Source of the DNA: Streptomyces actuosus
GTDB lineage: Bacteria; Actinomycetota; Actinomycetes; Streptomycetales; Streptomycetaceae
Reading direction: 5' to 3'
DNA length: 64,000 nucleotides
Assembly: GCF_016921115.1 (NCBI RefSeq)
Contig: NZ_JAFFZS010000016.1
Location: forward strand, 1-64,000
Shown: in pieces, positions 14,943-23,400 of the stretch
Layout of the letters: each line of letters opens with the position of its first letter
Position numbering within the stretch: position 1 is the stretch's first letter
Notes under the pieces: model-generated
Databases searched by the model: none
The model's input: the letters and a program-made list of their open reading frames with translations, nothing else
What the model was told of the DNA's origin: nothing
Made by a program: the position numbers and the translations under genes

Positions 14943-16415
14943 ATGCCTGAACGCCGTACCGTCGCACTCGTCACCCTTGGCTGCGCCCGTAACGAGGTGG
15001 ACTCGGAGGAGCTCGCAGGCCGTTTGGAGGCGGACGGCTGGCAGCTCGTCGAGGACGCCGGGGACGCCGAGGTCGCCGTCGTCAACACCTGTGGCTTCGT
15101 CGACGCCGCCAAGAAGGACTCCGTCGACGCACTCCTGGAGGCGAACGACCTCAAGGGGCACGGCAGAACCCAGGCCGTCGTGGCCGTGGGCTGCATGGCC
15201 GAGCGGTACGGCAAGGAGCTCGCGGAGGCCCTTCCCGAGGCCGACGGCGTGCTCGGCTTCGACGACTACGCGAACATCTCCGACCGCCTGCAGACCATTC
15301 TGTCCGGCGGCGTCCACGCCTCCCACACCCCGCGCGACCGGCGCAAGCTGCTCCCGATCAGCCCCGCCGAGCGTCAGGAGTCGGCGACCGCGGTCGCGCT
15401 GCCGGGGCACGCCCCGGCCGACCTCCCGCAGGGACTCGCCCCGGCCTCCGGCCCGCGTGCGCCCCTGCGTCGCCGGCTGGACGGGGCCCCCGTCGCCTCG
15501 GTGAAGCTCGCTTCCGGCTGCGACCGGCGCTGCACGTTCTGCGCCATCCCCTCCTTCCGCGGCTCGTTCATCTCGCGCCGCCCGAGCGACGTCCTGAACG
15601 AGACGCGATGGCTGGCCGAGCAGGGGGTGAAGGAGATCATGCTGGTCTCCGAGAACAACACCTCCTACGGCAAGGACCTCGGCGACATCCGCCTGCTGGA
15701 GTCCCTGCTGCCCGAGCTGGCCGAGGTCGACGGCATCGAGCGGGTGCGGGTGAGCTACCTCCAGCCCGCCGAGATGCGCCCCGGCCTGATCGATGTGCTG
15801 ACGTCGACGCCGAACGTCGCGCCCTACTTCGATCTGTCCTTCCAGCACTCCGCTCCCGACGTACTGCGGGCGATGCGCCGTTTCGGCGACACCGACCGCT
15901 TCCTGGAACTGCTCGACACCATCCGGAACAAGGCCCCCGAGGCGGGCGTCCGTTCCAACTTCATCGTCGGCTTCCCCGGCGAGAGCGAGGCCGACCTGGC
16001 CGAGCTGGAGCGTTTCCTCAACGGTGCGCGGCTGGATGCGATCGGTGTCTTCGGCTACTCCGACGAGGAGGGCACGGAAGCGGCGACCTACGACGACAAG
16101 CTCGACGAGGACGTCGTCGCCGAGCGGCTGGCGCGCGTGTCCCGCCTTGCCGAGGAACTCGTCTCGCAGCGCGCCGAGGAGCGCGTGGGCGAGACGGTCC
16201 GCGTGCTGGTGGAGTCCGTGGACACCGAGGAGGGCGTATACGGCCGTGCCGCCCATCAGGCGCCGGAGACGGACGGCCAGGTGCTGCTCACGAGCGGCGC
16301 GGGCCTGAGGGTCGGCCGCGTGGTGGAGGCGAAGGTGGTCGGCACCGAGGGCGTCGACCTGGTCGCCGAGCCCCTGCAGGTCGGGTTCCGGACCGGCGAG
16401 GAGGCAGGCAGATGA
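14943..16415 (+). CDS. rimO: ribosomal protein S12 methylthiotransferase RimO
   Basis: The 490-aa radical-SAM enzyme adds a methylthio group to an aspartate of ribosomal protein S12. The N-terminal MTTase domain has its three cluster cysteines at C14 (LGCARNEVDSE), C50 (NTCGF) and C84 (GCMAERYG). The radical-SAM motif CxxxCxxC is at C193, C197 and C200, in the form CDRRCTFCAIP typical of RimO rather than MiaB. A C-terminal TRAM domain is present. A proline/alanine-rich insertion (about 140-180) is longer than in E. coli. The stop overlaps the pgsA start by 4 bases, giving translational coupling. Confidence 0.95.
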   Translation: MPERRTVALVTLGCARNEVDSEELAGRLEADGWQLVEDAGDAEVAVVNTCGFVDAAKKDSVDALLEANDLKGHGRTQAVVAVGCMAERYGKELAEALPEADGVLGFDDYANISDRLQTILSGGVHASHTPRDRRKLLPISPAERQESATAVALPGHAPADLPQGLAPASGPRAPLRRRLDGAPVASVKLASGCDRRCTFCAIPSFRGSFISRRPSDVLNETRWLAEQGVKEIMLVSENNTSYGKDLGDIRLLESLLPELAEVDGIERVRVSYLQPAEMRPGLIDVLTSTPNVAPYFDLSFQHSAPDVLRAMRRFGDTDRFLELLDTIRNKAPEAGVRSNFIVGFPGESEADLAELERFLNGARLDAIGVFGYSDEEGTEAATYDDKLDEDVVAERLARVSRLAEELVSQRAEERVGETVRVLVESVDTEEGVYGRAAHQAPETDGQVLLTSGAGLRVGRVVEAKVVGTEGVDLVAEPLQVGFRTGEEAGR

Positions 16416-17209
16416 CCGGCGTACCGGCGTCCGCGGCGGGCGGTTCCTCCCAGGCGCAGGGAGCCGGGCGGGCCCCGGGCGGTGCGACGGCCCACAGCGC
16501 GACGGGTGCTTCCGCGGACACTCCGGACGCCGCGGGCACGCCCGGACCGACGGGGCGCATGGTTGCGGCGGAGGGCGCGAAGCCCGCGCGCGGCGGGAAG
16601 ATCGCTGCCGCCGCCGTGAACCAGGCCAGCGTGTGGAACATCGCCAACCTGCTCACCATGCTCCGGCTCGTCCTCGTGCCGGGCTTCGTGGCGCTGATGC
16701 TGGCCGACGGCGGATACGACCCCGCGTGGCGCTCGCTCGCCTGGGCGGCGTTCGCCATCGCCATGATCACCGACCTGTTCGACGGGCACCTGGCCCGCAC
16801 GTACAACCTCGTCACCGACTTCGGGAAGATCGCCGACCCCATCGCCGACAAGGCGATCATGGGGGCGGCGCTGATCTGCCTGTCGGCGCTCGGCGACCTG
16901 CCGTGGTGGGTGACGATCGTGATCCTCGGCCGGGAACTCGGGATCACGCTGATGCGTTTCCTCGTCATCCGGTACGGCGTGATCCCGGCGAGCCGCGGCG
17001 GCAAGCTCAAGACGCTCACGCAGGGCGTGGCCGTGGGGATGTACGTCCTGGCACTGACGGGGTGGTTGGCCACCCTGAGGTTCTGGGTGATGGCCGCAGC
17101 CGTCGTCCTGACCGTGGTGACCGGGCTCGACTACGTGAGACAGGCCATTGTGCTGCGCAGGCAGGGAAGGGCCGAGCGAGGGGAAACGTTGGAGGAGACC
17201 GAAGAGTGA
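16412..17209 (+). CDS. pgsA: CDP-diacylglycerol--glycerol-3-phosphate 3-phosphatidyltransferase
   Basis: The 265-aa integral membrane enzyme makes phosphatidylglycerol-phosphate from CDP-diacylglycerol. The CDP-alcohol phosphotransferase signature D121-x2-D124-G-x2-A-R129-x8-G138-x3-D142-x3-D146 is complete. The first 70 residues are a low-complexity Ala/Gly/Pro tail before the first transmembrane helix. That tail is unusual for the enzyme core, so a later start cannot be excluded. The ATGA overlap with rimO supports 16412. The 3' end overlaps the cinA start. Confidence 0.92.
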   Translation: MTGVPASAAGGSSQAQGAGRAPGGATAHSATGASADTPDAAGTPGPTGRMVAAEGAKPARGGKIAAAAVNQASVWNIANLLTMLRLVLVPGFVALMLADGGYDPAWRSLAWAAFAIAMITDLFDGHLARTYNLVTDFGKIADPIADKAIMGAALICLSALGDLPWWVTIVILGRELGITLMRFLVIRYGVIPASRGGKLKTLTQGVAVGMYVLALTGWLATLRFWVMAAAVVLTVVTGLDYVRQAIVLRRQGRAERGETLEETEE

Positions 17210-17751
17210 CGTCCCCCGCCGCCGACGTGGTGCGACTACTGAGCGTGAGAGGCGAGACGGTCGCCGTCGCCGAGTCGCTGACCGGCGGACTGGTCGCCGC
17301 GGAGATCACCGCGGTTCCGGGTGCCTCCAGGGTGTTCCGGGGCTCGGTGACCGCGTACGCCACCGCGCTCAAGCACGAGCTGCTCGGGGTCGACGCCGGT
17401 CTGCTCGCCGCACGCGGAGCGGTGGACGCGCAGGTCGCGGCGGAGATGGCGGCCGGGGTGCGCACGGCACTCGGCGCCGACTGGGGCGTCGCGACGACCG
17501 GCGTGGCCGGCCCCGAGCCGCAGGACGGGCAACCCGTCGGGACGGTCTTCGTGGCCGTGGACGGGCCTTTCCCGCCGGATTCCGGTTCCGCCGGTGGCGG
17601 AAAAGTGCAGCCGCTGCGGTTGAACGGCGACCGTGCGGAAATCCGTATGGAGAGTGTACGGAGCGTACTCGCACTGCTCCTCCAGGAGCTTGCGGGCGAA
17701 CAGACCGGGAATGAGCGGGCACAGGATACGGAACAGAACGGGGGGTTTTGA
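17206..17751 (+). CDS. cinA: CinA C-terminal-domain protein (nicotinamide-nucleotide amidohydrolase, PncC type)
   Basis: The 181-aa protein starts with GTG overlapping the pgsA stop (GTGA). It contains only the CinA C-terminal domain: TVAVAESLTGGLVAAEIT with the catalytic Ser, SVTAYATALKHELLGV, and GVATTGVAGPEPQDGQPVGTVF. This domain deamidates nicotinamide mononucleotide and recycles NAD breakdown products. The N-terminal COG1058 domain of full-length CinA is absent, as is usual for PncC-type proteins. It is the third gene of a rimO-pgsA-cinA operon. Confidence 0.9.
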   Translation: MTSPAADVVRLLSVRGETVAVAESLTGGLVAAEITAVPGASRVFRGSVTAYATALKHELLGVDAGLLAARGAVDAQVAAEMAAGVRTALGADWGVATTGVAGPEPQDGQPVGTVFVAVDGPFPPDSGSAGGGKVQPLRLNGDRAEIRMESVRSVLALLLQELAGEQTGNERAQDTEQNGGF

Positions 17752-17860
17752 TGTTTGCAGCCCTGAGTGAACACGACATCGCTCCCCGCACGGCCGCGGC
17801 GCAAGGCGGTACGGTGGGGCGAGAAGGATGCGGCTACTCGGTCCGAGGAGGGAGCCACCG

Positions 17861-18241
17861 ATGATTCTGCTCCGTCGCCTGCTGGGTGACGTGCTGCGTC
17901 GGCAGCGCCAGCGCCAGGGCCGTACTCTGCGCGAAGTCTCCTCGTCCGCCCGAGTGTCACTCGGCTATCTCTCCGAGGTGGAGCGGGGGCAGAAGGAGGC
18001 TTCCTCCGAGCTGCTCTCCGCCATCTGCGACGCGCTGGACGTACGGATGTCCGAGCTCATGCGGGAAGTGAGTGACGAACTCGCCCTCGCCGAGCTGGCC
18101 CGGTCTGCTGCGGCGACCCCGAGCGAGCCTGTGTCCGCACCGGTTCGCCCGATGCTGGGCTCCGTGTCGGTGACGGGTGTGCCACCGGAACGGGTGACCA
18201 TCAAGGCGCCCGCCGAAGCGGTGGACGTCGTCGCTGCCTGA
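17861..18241 (+). CDS. clgR: ClgR-type Clp protease regulator (XRE-family HTH)
   Basis: The 126-aa protein has a GAGGAGGGA ribosome-binding site. The HTH is at residues about 8-65 (LREVSSSARVSLGYLSEVERGQKEASSELLSAI). Size, position after cinA and the C-terminal ...DVVAA match ClgR, the actinobacterial activator of clpP1P2, clpC and lon genes. In Streptomyces ClgR is itself degraded by ClpP, and the terminal Ala-Ala is the likely degron. It begins 109 bases after cinA, so it may have its own promoter. Confidence 0.88.
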   Translation: MILLRRLLGDVLRRQRQRQGRTLREVSSSARVSLGYLSEVERGQKEASSELLSAICDALDVRMSELMREVSDELALAELARSAAATPSEPVSAPVRPMLGSVSVTGVPPERVTIKAPAEAVDVVAA

Positions 18242-18271
18242 GGCACGTCTGTGAGGCCCCGGCCAAGGCTT

Positions 18272-18287
18272 CTCCGGAACACCGGAG
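18272..18287 (+). terminator. possible clgR terminator hairpin
   Basis: CTCCGG-AACA-CCGGAG forms a 6-bp GC stem 30 bases after clgR. A TTTT occurs 24 bases later. It is a weak candidate. Confidence 0.35.
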
Positions 18288-18496
18288 GGGTACGGTCGGG
18301 GTTTTCGCGTTTCCGGGGGCACCGCGGTCCTGGGCACCCTTCGCGTCCTTCGGCGGCCCCGGTGCCGGCGCGGCCTCCGCTTCCGGATGTTCAAGCGTCG
18401 GCGGGTGGCGTCGTCGGGTGCTTCTCGGCGCGTTTGCCGGAGTTCTGTTCGGCGGTCATCGTGGAACGGCACGACCGGTGACCGATGGAGGCGTGG

Positions 18497-18967
18497 ATGT
18501 ACGTCGTGAAGAGTCCCCTGTCCGACGCGGACCTGAAGACCGTCGCCGAGGCGCTGCAGGGCGCGCTCGTCGACCTGATCGATCTCGCGCTCGTCGCGAA
18601 GCAGGTGCACTGGAACGTCGTCGGACCGCGGTTCAGGTCCGTCCACCTCCAACTCGACGAGGTCGTGGACACCGCCCGCACGCACTCCGACACCGTCGCG
18701 GAGCGCGCCTCCGCGCTCGGCGTCTCGCCCGACGGGCGGGCGGCGACCGTGGCGGCGGGCAGCGGCATCGCCACGGTGGACGAGGGCTGGGTCAAGGACT
18801 CCGCCGCGGTGGGCGCGCTCGTGGACGCGCTGGGTGCCGTCATCACCCGGATGCGGGAACGCGTGGCGGCGACCGGTGACGCGGACCCGGTCAGCCAGGA
18901 CCTCTTCATCGGCATCACGGCCGATCTGGAGAAGCACCACTGGATGTTCCAGGCCGAGAACAGCTGA
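18497..18967 (+). CDS. dpsC: Dps-family ferritin-like DNA-binding protein DpsC
   Basis: The 156-aa protein is predicted from ATG 18497, which has GGAGG 5 bases upstream; ATG 18485 would overlap that site. Dps ferroxidase residues are visible in KQVHWNVVGPRFRSVHLQLDEVVDTARTHSDTVAER (H38, H50, D54, D65, E69). Dps proteins oxidise and store iron and compact the nucleoid. Neighbours match the dpsC locus of S. coelicolor, one of three dps genes, linked to nucleoid condensation in spores. The lysine-rich tails of DNA-binding Dps proteins are not obvious. Confidence 0.9.
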   Translation: MYVVKSPLSDADLKTVAEALQGALVDLIDLALVAKQVHWNVVGPRFRSVHLQLDEVVDTARTHSDTVAERASALGVSPDGRAATVAAGSGIATVDEGWVKDSAAVGALVDALGAVITRMRERVAATGDADPVSQDLFIGITADLEKHHWMFQAENS

Positions 18968-19026
18968 CAGTGCGAGGCGGGGCCGTTCGCCCTGCGGGGT
19001 GTGTACGTGGCCTCGTCACCGCTGTG

Positions 19027-19049
19027 CACCCTTGCCGTCTGCAAGGGTG
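19027..19049. promoter_or_regulatory. perfect 9-bp inverted repeat downstream of dpsC
   Basis: CACCCTTGC (19027-19035) and GCAAGGGTG (19041-19049) form an exact stem with loop CGTCT, 60 bases after dpsC and 32 bases before the small membrane-protein start. No T-run follows. It could terminate dpsC or be an operator for the next gene. Confidence 0.5.
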
Positions 19050-19080
19050 GAGTCCTGGCGTCCGGCTGGAGGTGACCGCC

Positions 19081-19383
19081 ATGGCGGGTCGGGCAGCGCG
19101 CCGGGTGGCCGTTCTGGGGCTCGGGGCGGTGTGGTGGTGGGCTGTGCTGCGACTCGCCCTGGTGCCGGGAGCGGGCGCCCTGGAGGGGGCAGTCGCGATC
19201 GGTGGCTGGGGGTTGAGCGTGCTGCCCGTGCACTGCGTGCCTCGGGCGTGCGCCGCGGGAGCCCTGCGCGAGGGACGGTGGCGGGACGCCTGGCGAGCGG
19301 GTGCGCGGGGCGGGGACGCCGACGCGGGCGGCAACCCGGCACCGCAGCCGCACCGTTCGGACGGAGGGCCCGACCCGCTGTGA
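19081..19383 (+). CDS. small membrane protein of unknown function
   Basis: The 100-aa product starts at ATG 19081 with GGAGG 9 bases upstream. Two hydrophobic segments (about 9-32, rich in Trp and Leu, and about 37-55) are followed by a basic then Pro/Gly-rich cytoplasmic-looking tail. No family is recognised. Coding potential is supported by the ribosome-binding site, the membrane pattern and the position in a conserved gene block; function is unknown. Confidence 0.55.
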   Translation: MAGRAARRVAVLGLGAVWWWAVLRLALVPGAGALEGAVAIGGWGLSVLPVHCVPRACAAGALREGRWRDAWRAGARGGDADAGGNPAPQPHRSDGGPDPL

Positions 19384-19520
19384 ACGAGACATTCGGCTCA
19401 CCGGCGGGACGCGGTGGGGATACACCAGGCCGCACCGTCGAGAGGGGTTCGGCGCCTGCGCGCCCGCATGCCGACCGGGACCCGCACGCCACGGCGCCGG
19501 GAGGCACGGCGCGGGGACCG

Positions 19521-20360
19521 TCAGCGGGACCCGAGGCGTGCTGACCGTCCGGTGCCGGCACCGGGGGCGGGTGCCGGTCCCGTCTGGCAGCTCGGGCACC
19601 AGTACGTCGGGCGCTCGCGCGAACCGTCCCCCTGGTTGGCGAGCCGGATGGGGGTGGTGCAGCGCAGGCAAGGGCGCGGCGCGCGGCCGTACACGAACAG
19701 GTCCTGGCCGCGGCGGCCCGTCGTGCTGCGGACCGGACGGTCCCGGTTGGCTTCCAGCATCCGCTGGGCGAGCGTCGGCAGATGCGCGACGCGGTCGGCC
19801 GGCAGGGCGCCGATCGGGAGCCAGGGTGTCGCGCCCAGCACGAAGCACAGCTCACTCTTGTAGATGTTGCCGATGCCGGCCAGGTTGCGCTGGTCCAGCA
19901 AGGCCTCGCCCAGGGAGCGGGCGGGGTCCTGCAGAAGACGGGCGAGGGCGCGTTCGGCGTCCCAGTCCGGACCCAGCAGGTCCGGTCCCAGATGGCCCAC
20001 GACGCGGTCCTCGTCGGCCGTGCGCAGCAGGTCGAGCACGGTGAGGCGGTAGCCGACGGCCGTGCGGTCGCCGGTGCCGAGGACGGCGCGGATCTGGTGG
20101 GCCGGGCCGCCCCTGAAGCGCTGGCCGGGGGCGTACACCTTCCACGCCCCGTCCATCATCAGGTGCGAGTGCAGGGTCAGGCCGCCCTCGACGCGGGTCA
20201 GCAGGTGCTTCCCGCGCGGGACGACGCCCAGGACGGTGCGGCCGCTGAGGTCGGCCGTCGCGTACCGGGGCACCCGCAGGTCGCTGCGGATCAGCACCTT
20301 GCCTGCCAGGGCCTCGTGCAGCCGCCTCGCGGCCTGCCAGACGGTGTCTCCTTCGGGCAT
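19521..20360 (-). CDS. nei2: Fpg/Nei-family DNA glycosylase (Nei2-type endonuclease VIII)
   Basis: The 279-aa base-excision repair enzyme removes oxidised bases and cleaves the abasic site. The N-terminus MPEGDTV carries the catalytic Pro2/Glu3 of the Nei branch. The helix-two-turn-helix is LLDQRNLAGIGNIYKSELCF. The C-terminal zinc finger is CLRC...CPSC. It lies 54 bases downstream of lhr on the same strand. Actinobacterial lhr and nei2 are often paired, suggesting a repair operon. Confidence 0.93.
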   Translation of the reverse strand: MPEGDTVWQAARRLHEALAGKVLIRSDLRVPRYATADLSGRTVLGVVPRGKHLLTRVEGGLTLHSHLMMDGAWKVYAPGQRFRGGPAHQIRAVLGTGDRTAVGYRLTVLDLLRTADEDRVVGHLGPDLLGPDWDAERALARLLQDPARSLGEALLDQRNLAGIGNIYKSELCFVLGATPWLPIGALPADRVAHLPTLAQRMLEANRDRPVRSTTGRRGQDLFVYGRAPRPCLRCTTPIRLANQGDGSRERPTYWCPSCQTGPAPAPGAGTGRSARLGSR

Positions 20361-20414
20361 GGGTCAAGGGTGGCACGCGAGCGGGGCGGGCGGGGTGCCG
20401 GAGGCGCTTCCCGG

Positions 20415-23400
20415 TCACGCCCGCAGTCGCAGGCCCCTCGGCGTGGCGATGAAGCCGGCCTCCTCCAGCAGGGTGCCGAGGGGGGACGTCAGGGCCGGGG
20501 CGCCGTTGACCCGCTCGACGGTGACCGTCCCGAGCACCCCGGCGCGGGCGGCCGCGGCGAGGGCCTCCGCGGCGGCCGGCAGACGCGGATCGTCCGTGAC
20601 CGTGGCGTCCGGATCCTCGGGCCAGGCCAGCAGGGTCTTGCCACCGCGTTCCATGTACAGCGCGGGCTCGCCGTCCACCAGCACCACGAGGGCGCCCGCC
20701 TTGCGGCCCGGCTTGTGCCCGGCACCGGTCGGGGGCTCCGGCCAGGGCAGGGCGGCGCCGTAGGCGTTGGCGGGGTCGGCGGCGGCCAGCACGACGGCCC
20801 GGGACGCGGCGGACGGGGAGCGCCGGAGACGGTCCGCGAAACCCGCGCCGTACGGGAAGCCGGAGCCGCCGCCCCGGGGGCCTCCCGCACCCGGCGCGAC
20901 CCGGTCGCGTGGAGAGACGTACTCGTCGCGGGCGGTGCGCCGCCCGGCATCCGGACCATCGGGGAGGTCCGGCAGGTCGGGGAATGCGGGGAAGCCGGAC
21001 TCTGCGTCCACGTCGCCGAAGGGTGAGCCGAAAACGTCCGCGGCGGGGGTGCCGCCGTCTGCGGCGGTGCCCGGGAACGCCGTTGCCGGACCCCCGTCGC
21101 CGCGTTCACGGGCGTTGGCGACCGCGCGCAGGCGGTCCACCGCGCCGTCCATCGCGAACTGGGCGGCCCCCAGGCCTTCCACGACGTAGCCGCGCCGGGC
21201 CTGACCGCTCTCCTCGAAGGCGGACAGGATGCGGTACGTCGCCGAGAACCCACCCTCGACGCCCTCGGCGGCCACGGCGCCCCGGGTCACCACGCCGTGC
21301 CGGTCGAGGAGGGCTCGGGCCAGGGCGTGGGCGCGCACGGTCGGGTCCTGCTCGCGTGCCGGGAGCAGGGACCAGCGGCCGGCGACCGTGGGCGGGCCGC
21401 TGCGGGACGCGGTGCGGGCGGCGGCGGTGAGCGCACCGTAACGTCCGCGCGGGACGGCGCGCCTGGCGCGATGGGCCGTGGAACCGGCGGTGCGGCCGGA
21501 GCCGAGCAGGGCCCGCATCGGCGCGAGTGTGTCGTTGGTGAGCCGGCCGGACCAGGCCAGGTCCCACAGGACGTCGGCCAGTTGCGGGTCGGTCGCCTCG
21601 GGGTGGGTGGTCGCGCGGACCTGGTCGGCGATCTGCCGGAAGAACAGGCCGTAGCCGCCGGACAGGGCGTCCAGGACGGACTGGTGCAGGGCCGTCGGCT
21701 CCAGCGGGTGCGGCGGCGGGAGGAGCAGCGGGGCCGCGTCCGCGAGATACAGCGACACCCAGCCGTCCTTGCCGGGCAGTGAGCCCGCGCCGGCCCACAC
21801 CAACTCGCCGGCGGCGGTGAGTTCGTCGAGCATCGCCGGGGTGTAGTCCCTCACCCGGGACGGCAGGACGAGCTTCTCCAAGGCGGAGGCCGGCACGGAC
21901 GCTCCCTGCAACTGCTCCACGGCGCGCACCAGTCCGTCGATGCCCCGCAGCGAGTGGCCCGTGCCGATGTGCTGCCACTGGGGGAGGAACTGGGCCAGCG
22001 CGGGCGGCGGTACGGGCTCCAGCTCGTGCCGCAACGCGGCGAGGGACCGCCGGCGCAGACGCCGCAGCACCGCCGCGTCGCACCACTCCTGCCCGATGCC
22101 GGCCGGGTGGAACTCGCCCTGGACGACCCGGCCCGCCGCGGCGAGCCGTTGCAGGGCGCCCTCGGTGACGGCCACGCCCAGACCGAACCGGGCGGCGGCC
22201 GTCGCGGAGGTGAACGGGCCGTGCGAGCGGGCGTGCCGGGCGAGAAGGTCGCCCAGGGGGTCCTTGACGGGTTCGGTGAAGGCCTCCGGCACGCCGACCG
22301 GCAGAGCCGTGCCGAGCGCGTCGCGCAGGCGGCCCGCGTCCTCGATCGCCGCCCAGTGGTCGGCGCCGGCGATCCGCACCCGGATGGCGCGCCGGGCAGC
22401 GGCCAGTTCCCCCGCCCAGTGCGGGTCGGCTCCCCGCTCGGCGAGTTCGGCGTCGGTGAGGGGGCCGAGCAGGCGCAGCACGTCGGCGACACCCTCGGCG
22501 TCCTTGACGCGGCGGTCCTCGGTGAGCCACTGCAACTCCCGCTCCAGTTCGGCGAGCACGTCCGCGTCGAGCAGTTCGCGCAGTTCGGCCTGGCCCAGCA
22601 GTTCGGCCAGAAGCCGGGAGTCCAGCGACAGCGCGGCGGCGCGGCGTTCGGCGAGCGGCGAGTCGCCCTCGTACAGGAACTGGGCGACGTAGCCGAAGAG
22701 CAGCGAGCGGGCGAAGGGGGAGGGCTCCGGCGTGGTGACCTCCACCAGGCGCACCCTGCGGGCCTCCAGATCCCCCATCAGCTCGACCAGCCCGGGGACG
22801 TCGAAGACGTCCTGGAGACATTCGCGGACCGCCTCCAGGACGATCGGGAACGAACCGAACTCGCTCGCCACCTCCAGCAGCTGGGCGGCACGCTGGCGCT
22901 GCTGCCACAGCGGGGTGCGCCGGCCGGGGTTGCGGCGCGGCAGCAGCAGCGCGCGGGCGGCGCACTCGCGGAACCGGGAGGCGAACAGCGCCGAGCCGCC
23001 GACCTGGTCGGTGACGATCCCGTCGACCTCGCCCTTGTCGAAGACGACGTCCGCCGCGCCGACGGGCGCCTGTTCGGCGTCGTACTCGGTGCCGGTGCGC
23101 GTCGGTTCCTGGTCCAGCAGGTCAAGGCCCATCAGGTCGGCGTCCGGCAGGCGCAGCACGATGCCGTCGTCGGCGTGCATGACCTGGGCGTCCATGCCGT
23201 ACCGCTCGGACAGGCGCGCGCCGAGCGCGAGCGCCCAGGGCGCGTGGACCTGGGCGCCGAAGGGTGAGTGGACCACGACCCGCCAGTCGCCGAGCTCGTC
23301 GCGGAAACGCTCCACGACGATGGTGCGGTCGTCCGGGACGTGGCCGCAGGCCGTGCGCTGCTCCTCCAGGTAGGACAGCACGTTGTCCGCGGCCCAGGCG

